Shown here: positions 34,686 to 44,300 of the stretch, in pieces
Numbering within the stretch: position 1 is the first letter of the stretch
How the letters are laid out: each line of letters begins with the position of its first letter
Assembly (NCBI RefSeq): GCF_031843945.1
Contig: NZ_JAVTJJ010000002.1
Coordinates: forward strand, 186,001 to 250,000
DNA length: 64,000 bases
Reading direction: 5' to 3'
Source of the DNA: Paracidovorax sp031843945
GTDB taxonomy: Bacteria > Pseudomonadota > Gammaproteobacteria > Burkholderiales > Burkholderiaceae_C
The notes under the pieces: generated by a model
Database searches by the model: none
What the model saw: the letters and a program-made list of their open reading frames with translations, nothing else
What the model was told of the DNA's origin: nothing
Program-made: the position numbers and the translations under genes

Positions 34686-35024
34686 GACTCTCGAATTCCA
34701 AAGACAAAAAACAGCGCGTGCCCGCCAGCCTCCATCGGCTGCCCGGGACACGCGCATCGTGTGATTCCAGGGGCCTATTGTCTCCGAGACCGCAGGCCTT
34801 GCTCCACAACGGTGCACCCTGCCACCGTGAATGCACCACGATGTGGCACACCACTTAACTGTGCCGACACGCCCAATTCTCAAAAAAGAGAGCGGCCAGC
34901 GCCCGCCCCTCAACGGTTTCAAGAAGAAAAGCCTTGAATCTGAATGGAATCAGGCGCTACCAGCTACGCCATTGATAGCAGCCACCCGCCCTGCCCGGCC
35001 TGCCGCAGGGCGGCTGCGCCGCTC
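34686..35024 (-). promoter_or_regulatory. Gene-free leader with NtrC-like sites
   Basis: This 339-base gap separates the amidohydrolase gene from the binding-protein gene. TGCACC occurs at 34813-34818 and at 34832-34837; the latter with GTGGCA (34843-34848) resembles a dyad for the nitrogen regulator NtrC. A weak sigma-54-like GG-N10-GC pair lies at 34792-34805 on minus. A hairpin CGCCCTGC/GCAGGGCG (34987-34994/35005-35012), without a T-run, lies just behind the amidohydrolase stop. Nothing coding is seen. Confidence 0.35.
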
Positions 35025-36541
35025 TCAGTCGCCCATCACCAGGCGCCGCACCATGCCGCTGGGCTCGGCGTGTGCGCGGTCGTACATGGACCGGTAGTAC
35101 GGCAGCATGCGCAGCGCGGCGGCGTGGCTCTCGCCCATCTGGCCGCTGATGGCGCCCGCCATGTCGCGGATCTCGGCGCGGATGGCGCTCGTGTCGATGC
35201 GGGTGTGCCGGCCGTTGTCCATCACCACGTCGCCGCCTACGATGGTGGTGCGCACCGAGCTGCCGTCTTCGCTGTAGACCAGTTGGCGCTCGATGTCGTT
35301 GAACGGCGTGAAGGCCCAGGTGTCGAGGTCGAGCAGGATGATGTCGGCCGCTGCGCCCACGCTAAGTTGGCCCAGGTCCTTCTCGCGGCGGATGGCGCGG
35401 GCGCCGCCGCGCGTCATGGCGCGCAGCACTTCGCCGTGGCGCGGCCAGCGGTTGTAGTCGGGCGTGCTGAGGTTGTGCACCAGCCCGGCCATCTTGCCGG
35501 CCTGCCAGACGTTGGCGGTGTCGTCGGTGCACAGTTCATCGGTGCCGATGGCCACGGTGATGCCGGCGTCGCGCAGCGCTCGAAACGGCATCACGCCGCT
35601 GCCCAGGCGCAGGTTGCACACCGGGTTGTGCGCCACCACGGCGTCGGCATCGGCCAGCAGACGAATGTCGTGTTCGTCGATCCAGATGGCGTGGATGATC
35701 TGGCTGCGCTCGTCCAGAATGCCCAGGTCGTGCACATGCCGCAGCAGCGACTTGCCGAACCGCTCGCGCCCCGTGGCTCGCTGCAGTTTGGTCTCCAGCA
35801 CGTGGATGTTGAACGGCAAGTCGTTTGCGCGGCTGAGGTCGGCCAGGGCGAGAAAGTAGTCGTCCATCACGCGCTGCGGCGCCGAGCAAGACACCGCTGC
35901 CGCCAGCCGCCCGCCATTGCCGCCGTGCCAGAACGACAGCAGGTAGCGGTACAGCTCCAGCAGTTCTTCGGTGCTTTGGCGCGGCGCGGCTTCCATCTCC
36001 TGGCGCAGCGCGGGCGTGAGCAGCTCTTTGAGGTACGGAAACTTGTCGTATTCCACGATGTTGGGCTGGTCGATGGCCACGGTGGCCCGAATGCCCGCAT
36101 CGGCATAGGCCTGCATCACCGCGTCGATGCTCTCGGGCGTGGCCACGGGCACGTGGTAGGCGTCGTCGTGCACCGTGGTGATGCCGCGCTCCAGCATCTC
36201 CAGCGCGCCCATCAGCGTGCGCAGGTAGGCGAAGCGGTAGCTGTCGCCCTGCTGCGCCAGCGGCGGCACCTCGTACAGCATGAAGATCTCCAGCGGATAG
36301 CCGTCGAGCTGGCCCTTGAGGAAATTGCCCGGCGAGTGAAAGTGCGCGTTCACCAGGCCCGGCATGGCCAGCTGGCCCGCCGCGTCCAGCAGGCGCACCT
36401 CGCCTGCCGGCTGCGGCAGGTTCGGGCCGATGGCCGTGATGCGGCCGCCTTGCACCAGGATGTCGGCACAAGGCCACTCGCGGTGCTGGTCGTCCAGGGT
36501 CAGGATGCGTGCATTGCGGATCAGCAGTGTGGTGTCTACCG

Positions 36542-36545
<4 letters not shown>
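35025..36545 (-). CDS. Amidohydrolase (TrzA/AtzA-type deaminase family)
   Basis: This 506-residue metal-dependent hydrolase belongs to the amidohydrolase superfamily, subtype that deaminates or dechlorinates nitrogen heterocycles (cytosine, guanine, s-triazine relatives). Metal ligands visible are H68 and H70 in VNAHFHSPGNFLKG, the His in HAIWIDEHD, the HNPVCNLRLGSG loop, and the Asp in AIGTDE. The start overlaps the ABC ATPase stop as ATGA. It is the last gene of an operon with a binding protein, permease and ATPase. I infer that the operon imports and deaminates an organic nitrogen compound. The open frame continues to 37397 but only as a shadow of the ATPase gene. Confidence 0.85.
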
Positions 36546-37371
<826 letters not shown>

Positions 37372-37375
<4 letters not shown>

Positions 37376-38301
37376 TTCCCGTTCGCCTTGCCGGCATCGA
37401 TCCACCACAGCATGCGGCGTTGAATCAGGCCCAGGGCCTGGTCGAATACGAAGCCCGCCAGGCCGATCAGCGTCATGGTGAAGAACACCAGGCTGGCGTT
37501 GAAGGTGTTGCGCGCCATCATCACGATCTGCCCCAGGCCGCTGCCTACGCCAGCGGCTTCGGCGATGAGCACCACCATCCACGCTGCAAACAGGTTGATG
37601 CGCAGCGTGACGAACAGGCCGGGAAGGATGGCCGGCAGGATCACCGTGCGAAACACCTGGCGTTTGCTCGCGCCCATGATGCGTGCCACGTGGATGTAGG
37701 CCTTGGGCACCTCGTCGATCTGCGCCAGCGTGGCGATCACCATCACGAAGAAGATGGCGATGAACACCATGAAGATGGCCGGCTTGTCTCCAATGCCGAA
37801 CAGGAAAACCGCCACCGGCAACCAAGCCACCGGCGAGATCGGCGCAAACATCGTGATGGCCGGCAGGCCGAGCTTGCCGAACACGGTGTTGTAGCGAATG
37901 AGCACGCCCACTGCCAGGCTCAGCACGAATCCCAGCAGCAGGCCGACGAACACGCGCATCGACGTCCACAGCACCACGCTGAGCACGCCCAGCCAGCTGC
38001 CGCCTTCGCCGCTGGAGCCAATGGTGTTGGCCATGTCGAAGAAGTGCAGTTGCTCGCTCCAGTTGCCCAGAAAGACGTGGGGGGCGGGCATGAGCAGCGG
38101 GTCGGCCCAGCCTAGGGCAGCGGCCACTTCCCACAGGCCGACGATGGAGCCGATGGAGGCCAGCGTCCATAACGCGGCCACCAGATGACGGCGCAGGTTC
38201 TTCAGCATGCGCGGGCCGGTTGCAGCAGGGGATCGGGACGGCAGATGGGCCGATGCAACGGGCGCACGCCCGCCATCGGTTGCCAGTTGGGCAGCAGACA
38301 T
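37372..38301 (-). CDS. ABC transporter permease (nitrate/sulfonate/taurine type)
   Basis: This 309-residue permease is of the SsuC/TauC family. A roughly 35-residue polar N-terminus is followed by about six membrane segments. The coupling-loop region IHVARIMGASKRQVFRTVILPAILPG and the family stretch FAPISPVAWLPVAVFLFGIGDKPAIFM are present. It lies 40 bases after the binding-protein gene and is translationally coupled to the ATPase gene. Confidence 0.92.
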
Positions 38302-38341
38302 GGCTGGTTCACTTTCAAACAGTGTGTGCGGGACAAGGCGC

Positions 38342-39427
38342 TCAGGCCGACTTGAGCTTGAGGCCCGCGAACAGCGCCTGGTGCTCGGCGATGACCTTCT
38401 CCAGCGGCCCCCAGTCGAACATCTTGGCGTCGGGCAGCTTCTTGAGGTAGCCCATCTCCTTCATCGACTGCGCGCGCTGCAAGATGAATTGCGTCTGGTT
38501 GCGCTGGTCGATCATCACCGGCTGGCGCTGCGAGGCCAGCGTGGCGGCCTCCATCGTGGTCTTGTAATAGGTACCCACGGTTTCCTTGAGCGCGCTCGCG
38601 CGGTCGGTCTCGATCTGCTGCTGCGCAGTGAGCAGCGCCTTGATCACCGCGCGCACCACCTCGGGCTGCTTTTGCAGCAGCGGCGTGCGCACGGCCAGCA
38701 CGCAGTCGGCGTATTGCGGGCCGTACACATCGCTGCCGTCGCTCAGCACGCTGGCGCCCTTGCGCGCGGCCACGGTCTGCGTGGCGTAGGGCTCCACCGC
38801 GCAGATGGCATCCACCGCGCCGCCAATGAAGGCCTGGGCCATCTCGGGCGAGGTGTTGAAGTAGCGGATCTTCACGTCCTTGAAGGTGAGGCCGGCCTTC
38901 TTCAGCCAGTCGTAGGGCAGCACCTCCAGCGTGTCGGCCTGGAAGGTGCCCAGCGTCTTGCCCTTCATGTCGGCCGCGCTTTGGATGCCCTCGCGCGCAA
39001 CGATCAGGCAGCCGTTCACGCCGCCGCCGGCCACCACGCGCACGGGTGCGCCGGCGTCGTACAGCGACAGGAAGTTGGAGTACGGAATCATCGACATGTC
39101 CACCGCGCCCACGCCGAACAGCGTGACGATGTCGGTGTTGGTGGGCGTGACGACGAACTCCAGATCGACGCCGTCACCCTGGGCCAGCTGCCGCTGCTTG
39201 GCGATGAAGATGCCCAGGTTGCACAGGCCCGCGCCGTGCGTGGCCTTGATGGTGGTGCGCCCGGCCGCACGCGCGGGCGCAGCGCCCAGCGCTGCGGCCA
39301 TGCCCATGGGCAAAACGACCATGGCGGCCCCGGCGCTGAGCGACTTCAAGAAGCCGCGGCGCGCTGCGGGGGTGAGTGACTGCGCAGCTTGCAGCGCTGC
39401 AAAAGCTTGACCGTTGCGTTCGCACAT
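38342..39427 (-). CDS. ABC transporter binding protein, NMT1/THI5-like, Tat-exported
   Basis: This 361-residue solute-binding protein is of the NMT1/SsuA-like family. The N-terminus carries a twin-arginine motif (AARRGFLKSLS) followed by a hydrophobic stretch ending in ARA, so export is probably by Tat. The mature part starts near TTIKATHGAGLCNLGIFIAKQ, with TNTDIVTLFGVGAVDMSM and AVDAICAVEPYATQ. It is the first gene of the permease-ATPase-amidohydrolase operon and lies behind a perfect sigma-54 promoter. The ligand is likely a small nitrogen compound, inferred from the amidohydrolase. Confidence 0.9.
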   Translation of the reverse strand: MCERNGQAFAALQAAQSLTPAARRGFLKSLSAGAAMVVLPMGMAAALGAAPARAAGRTTIKATHGAGLCNLGIFIAKQRQLAQGDGVDLEFVVTPTNTDIVTLFGVGAVDMSMIPYSNFLSLYDAGAPVRVVAGGGVNGCLIVAREGIQSAADMKGKTLGTFQADTLEVLPYDWLKKAGLTFKDVKIRYFNTSPEMAQAFIGGAVDAICAVEPYATQTVAARKGASVLSDGSDVYGPQYADCVLAVRTPLLQKQPEVVRAVIKALLTAQQQIETDRASALKETVGTYYKTTMEAATLASQRQPVMIDQRNQTQFILQRAQSMKEMGYLKKLPDAKMFDWGPLEKVIAEHQALFAGLKLKSA

Positions 39428-39650
39428 ACCGATACCTCATTCTTCGTGGGGACCAGACACCAATGGACTGGCCCGTTGTGACTAAGAAGCCACCACGAAA
39501 ATTCGGTGATCAGCAGTTGCCGCCACAGCGCCCGGACGTGTTCACGCCCTGTGCCGCAACGGGCATCCGGTCCGCACCGAATTCCCAGAGTGACCCAAGA
39601 ATTCCGGCACGCCAACCGAAGAAGCCAAATCGCTGCGCTGACTCAGGTGA

Positions 39651-39666
39651 TGCAATCACCGTGCCA
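39651..39666 (-). promoter_or_regulatory. Perfect sigma-54 promoter (-24/-12)
   Basis: On the minus strand TGGCACGGTGATTGCA matches the sigma-54 consensus (TGGCACG, four bases, TTGCA) at every defined position. Transcription would start near 39640, giving a leader of about 210 bases before the binding-protein gene. It lies in a 394-base gene-free gap (39428-39821) whose other contents are the NtrC-like site and the gltD terminator listed separately. The -12 part also lies in a dyad GGTGAT/ATCACC. Confidence 0.8.
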
Positions 39667-39704
39667 CACCGGATCGCCGTTTTTGCATCACGCCGGCACC
39701 GCTT

Positions 39705-39721
39705 TGCACCAAAGCGCGGCA
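39705..39721. promoter_or_regulatory. Candidate NtrC-type enhancer site
   Basis: TGCACC (39705-39710), five bases, then GCGGCA (39716-39721) matches the NtrC dyad TGCACC-N5-GGTGCA at six and four of six positions. Its centre is about 73 bases upstream of the predicted sigma-54 start, a normal place for an activator of this class. Confidence 0.4.
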
Positions 39722-39763
39722 AGCGCACGCCGGGCGCGAAGCATGTTGGTGCGGGCGCAGGCC

Positions 39764-39791
39764 AAAAAAATGGCGCCACCAGGGCGCCATT
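39764..39791 (-). terminator. Rho-independent terminator of gltBD
   Basis: The 9-bp stem AATGGCGCC/GGCGCCATT (39769-39777/39783-39791) has a five-base loop and, read on minus, is followed by a run of T (39770-39764). It lies 30 bases after the gltD stop. Confidence 0.9.
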
Positions 39792-39821
39792 GAGAGAGGT
39801 CGGTGCGAGGCGCACTACGCA

Positions 39822-41300
39822 TCAGCGCGGCAGGTCGGAATACCCCATCAGGAACTCGTCCACCGCGCGGGCGGCTTGCCGGCCTTCGCGAATGGCCCAC
39901 ACCACCAGGCTCTGGCCCCGGCGAATGTCGCCAGCGGCAAACACCTTGGCCACGTTGGTGGCGTAGCCGCCGTCGAACTCGGTGGTCGCACGGGCATTGC
40001 CACGCGCGTCCTTGTCCACGCCGAAGGCCTCCAGCACGGCGGCCACGGGGCTCACGAAGCCCATCGCCAGCAGCACCAGGTCGGCCTTCAGGATCTGCTC
40101 GGAGCCGGCCACCTCGACCATCTTGCCGTCCTTCCATTCGACGCGCACGGTCTTCAGGCCGGTGACCTTGCCCTTTTCACCGATGAATTCCTTGGTGGAG
40201 ATGGCGAATTCGCGCTCGCAGCCTTCTTCATGGCTGGAGCTGGTGCGCAGCTTGATCGGCCAGTAGGGCCAGGTCATGGGGCGGTTTTCCACCTCGGGCG
40301 GCTGGGGCATCAGCTCGAACTGCGTCACGCTGACGGCGCCGTGGCGGTTGCTGGTGCCCACGCAGTCGCTGCCCGTGTCGCCGCCGCCGATGACGATGAC
40401 ATGCTTGCCGTCGGCGCGCAATTGGCCCTTGAGCTTGTCGCCCGCGTTGACCTTGTTCTGCTGGGGCAGAAATTCCATCGCGAAGTGGATGCCGTCCAGG
40501 TCGCGTCCAGGCACGGGCAAATCGCGCGACTGCTCGGCGCCGCCGGTCAGCAGCACGGCGTCGAAGTCGTTTTGCAATTGCTCGGGCGTGACGGTTTCCT
40601 TGGCCCAGTTGGTGACCTTGGAGCCCTTGCCCAGGCCGTCCTTGGCAGCACCGACGAACACGCCGGTGCGGATCGTCACGCCTTCGGCCGTCAGCTGCTC
40701 TGCCCGGCGGTCGATGTGCGACTTCTCCATCTTGAAGTCTGGAATGCCGTAGCGCAGCAGGCCGCCGATGCGGTCGTTCTTCTCGAACAGGGTCACGTCG
40801 TGGCCCACGCGCGCCAGTTGCTGGGCCGCTGCCATGCCGGCAGGGCCAGCGCCGATCACGGCCACCTTCTTGCCGGTCTTGTGCTTGGCCGGCAACGGCT
40901 TGACCCAGCCCTCGGCCCAGGCGCGGTCGATGATCGCGTGCTCGATGGACTTGATGCCCACGGCGTCGTCGTTCACGTTGAGCACGCAGGCTGCTTCGCA
41001 GGGCGCGGGGCAGATGCGGCCGGTGAACTCGGGGAAGTTGTTCGTGCTGTGCAGCACGGCGATGGCACTCTTCCAGTCCTGCTGATAGACCAGATCGTTG
41101 AAGTCCGGAATGATGTTGTTGACCGGGCAGCCGTTGTTGCAGAACGGCGTGCCGCAGTCCATGCAGCGCGCGGCCTGGATCTTGGACTGCGTGTCATCGA
41201 GGCCGATGACGAATTCCTTGTAGTGCTTCAAGCGCTCGGGTGCGGGCTTGTAGCCCTCCTCGATGCGCTCGTATTCCATGAAGCCGGTGGTCTTTCCCAT
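39822..41300 (-). CDS. gltD: Glutamate synthase, small subunit
   Basis: GltD brings electrons from NADPH to the large subunit through FAD and iron-sulfur clusters in ammonia assimilation. The 492-residue product has N-terminal cysteine clusters (ARCMDCGTPFCNNGCPVNN and GRICPAPCEAACV). It also has the FAD-binding VAVIGAGPAGMAAAQQLAR, the NADPH-binding VIVIGGGDTGSDCVG and the late VFAAGDIRRGQSLVVWAI. It follows gltB by 54 bases and ends at a strong terminator. Confidence 0.96.
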   Translation of the reverse strand: MGKTTGFMEYERIEEGYKPAPERLKHYKEFVIGLDDTQSKIQAARCMDCGTPFCNNGCPVNNIIPDFNDLVYQQDWKSAIAVLHSTNNFPEFTGRICPAPCEAACVLNVNDDAVGIKSIEHAIIDRAWAEGWVKPLPAKHKTGKKVAVIGAGPAGMAAAQQLARVGHDVTLFEKNDRIGGLLRYGIPDFKMEKSHIDRRAEQLTAEGVTIRTGVFVGAAKDGLGKGSKVTNWAKETVTPEQLQNDFDAVLLTGGAEQSRDLPVPGRDLDGIHFAMEFLPQQNKVNAGDKLKGQLRADGKHVIVIGGGDTGSDCVGTSNRHGAVSVTQFELMPQPPEVENRPMTWPYWPIKLRTSSSHEEGCEREFAISTKEFIGEKGKVTGLKTVRVEWKDGKMVEVAGSEQILKADLVLLAMGFVSPVAAVLEAFGVDKDARGNARATTEFDGGYATNVAKVFAAGDIRRGQSLVVWAIREGRQAARAVDEFLMGYSDLPR

Positions 41301-41354
41301 GATGTCTGTCCTGATGTCTGTGAATGCTGTGCGGATGAACGAGTGGGCCGGGCC

Positions 41355-44300
41355 TTACTTGGCGGCGACCGCTTCCTTCTTCGGAGGATTGGCGACCGCG
41401 GGGGTCGCGGGCTCCTCCAGCACCTGGCGTTCATGGATCTCGGACAGCGCGCGCTTGTACTCGGTCGGGAAGACCTTGACGAACTTGGCTCGCGATGCCG
41501 CCCAGTTGTCCAGCAGCTCGCGCGCACGCTTGCTGCCGGTCCACCGGTTGTGGTCTTCCAGCATCTTCTTGAGCTGGGCTTCGTCGGTCTGGCCGCGGTG
41601 CCAAATGCCGCGCGAGAGGCTCGCAGTCTGCTCGTCGGCGGACAGCACGCGCTCCATCGTCACCATCGACAGGTTGCAGCGGGTGTCGAACTGGCCGTCT
41701 TCGTCATAGACGTATGCCACGCCGCCGCTCATGCCGGCGGCAAAGTTGCGGCCCGTCTTGCCCAGCACCACCACGGTGCCGCCGGTCATGTATTCACAGC
41801 CGTGGTCGCCCGTGCCTTCCACCACCGTCGATGCGCCCGACAGGCGCACCGCGAAGCGTTCGCCGGCCACGCCACTGAAGAACGACTCGCCCGACGTTGC
41901 GCCGTACATCACCGTGTTGCCCACGATGGTGTTGCGCACCGTATCACCCCGGAAGTCGATGCTGGGGCGCACCACCACGCGGCCGCCCGACAGGCCCTTG
42001 CCGGTGTAATCGTTGGCGTCGCCGATGAGATACAGCGTGATGCCGCGGGTGAGGAACGCGCCAAACGATTGCCCGCCCGTGCCTTCCAGCTGAATGCGGA
42101 TGGTGTCGTCCGGCAGGCCTTCAGGATGGGCCCGCGTGACGGCGCCGGAGAGCATCGCGCCCACCGACCGGTTGACGTTGCGCGCCACTTCGATGAACTG
42201 CACGCGCTCGCCCTTTTCGATGGCGGGCAGGCTGCGTTCGATGAGCTTGCGGTCGAGCGTGTGCTCGATGTTGTGGTCCTGTACGTCCACATGAAAGCGC
42301 GGCACGTCGGCGGGCACGTTGGGCTGGGCAAACAGGCGGCCGAAGTCCAGGCCGCGCGCCTTCCAGTGGGCAATGCCGGAGCGCGTGTCGAGCAGATCGG
42401 AGCGGCCGATCAGGTCGTCGAACTTGGCAATACCCAGCTGGGCCATGATCTGGCGCACTTCTTCGGCGATGAAGAAGAAGTAGTTCACCACGTGCTCGGG
42501 CTTGCCCGAGAACTTGGCGCGCAGTGCCGGGTCTTGCGTGGCCACGCCCACCGGGCAAGTGTTCAGGTGGCACTTGCGCATCATGATGCAGCCTTCGACG
42601 ATCAGCGGCGCGGTGGCGAAGCCGAATTCGTCAGCACCCAGCAGCGCGCCGATGGCGACGTCGCGGCCGGTCTTCATCTGACCGTCGGCCTGAACGCGGA
42701 CACGGCCGCGCAGGCGGTTCAGCACCAGGGTCTGCTGGGTTTCGGCCAGGCCGATCTCCCACGGGCCGCCCGCATGCTTGATGGACGACCAGGGCGACGC
42801 GCCCGTGCCGCCGTCGTGCCCGGCAATCACGATGTGGTCGCTCTTGCACTTGGTGACGCCTGCGGCGATGGTGCCCACGCCGACTTCGGACACCAGCTTG
42901 GTGGAAATCGATGCATGCGGCGCCACGTTCTTCAGATCGTGGATCAGCTGCGCCAGGTCTTCGATGGAGTAGATGTCGTGGTGCGGCGGGGGCGAAATCA
43001 GCCCCACGCCCGGCACGCTGTGGCGCAGCTTGCCGATGTAGTTGGTGACCTTGCCGCCGGGCAGCTGGCCGCCCTCGCCAGGCTTGGCGCCCTGGGCCAT
43101 CTTGATCTGGATCTGGTCGGCCGACGACAGGTATTCGGCCGTGACGCCGAAGCGGCCCGACGCTACTTGCTTGATCTTGGAGCGCAGCGAGTCTCCATCT
43201 TGCAGCGTCAGGTCGACCTCGACGTTCTCCGCGCCGATCACGCTCTTGAGCGTGTCGCCCTGCTTGATCGGAATGCCCTTGAGCTCGTTGCGGTAGCGCG
43301 CCGCGTCTTCACCGCCCTCGCCCGTGTTGCTCTTGCCTCCGATGCGGTTCATGGCCACGGCCAGCGTGGCGTGCGCCTCGGTACTGATCGAGCCCAGCGA
43401 CATGGCGCCGGTGGCGAAGCGTTTGACGATCTCTTTCGCCGACTCGACCTGGTCGACCGGAATGGCCTTGGCCGGGTCGAACTTGAACTCGAACAGGCCG
43501 CGCAGCGTCATGTGGCGACGGCTCTGGTCGTTGATGATCTGCGCGTATTCCTTGTACGTGTTCCAGTTGTTGGCACGGGTGGAGTGCTGCAGCTTGGCGA
43601 TGGCGTCGGGGCTCCACATGTGCTCTTCGCCACGCGCGCGCCAGGCGTATTCGCCACCGGCGTCGAGCATGGTTTCCAGCACCGGGTCGTCGCTGAAAGC
43701 GGCCTTGTGCATGCGGATGGCTTCTTCGGCAATCTCGAACACGCCGATGCCCTCCACGCGGCTGGCGGTGCCGGTGAAGTACTTGCGCACTGTATCGGTA
43801 TTCAGGCCGATGGCCTCGAACAGCTGCGCGCCGCAGTAGCTCATGTACGTGCTCACGCCCATCTTGGACATGATCTTGGACAGTCCCTTGCCAATGGCCT
43901 TCACATAGTTGTAGATGGCTTTTTCGACCGACAGGTCTCCCGTCATGCCGGCGTGCATCTCGGCCAGGGTTTCCATCGCCAGGTAAGGGTGCACCGCTTC
44001 GGCGCCGTAGCCGGCCAGCACCGCGAAGTGGTGCACTTCGCGTGCCGTGCCGGTTTCCACCACCAGGCCGGCCGTGGTGCGCAGGCCTTCGCCCACCAGA
44101 TGCTGGTGGATGGCCGACAGCGCCAGCAGTGCAGGAATGGCCACCTGCGTGGCGCTCACCTTGCGGTCGCTGATGATCAGGATGTTGGCGCCGCCCTTGA
44201 TGGCATCGACGGCCTGCGCGCACAGCGAGGCCAGCTTGGCCTCGACACCTTCGCGGCCCCAGGCCAGCGGGTAGGTGATGTCGATGGTCGCGCTCTTGAA

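Noticed and set aside
34954..34972. Fragment GCTACGCCATTGATAGC resembling the first hairpin of the repeat
   Set aside because: The second hairpin and the TAGAGG tail are missing, so it cannot be told from chance or a decayed copy.
39346..39615. Possible leader peptide gene behind the sigma-54 promoter
   Set aside because: It would start with TTG, lacks a ribosome site and overlaps the binding-protein gene out of frame.
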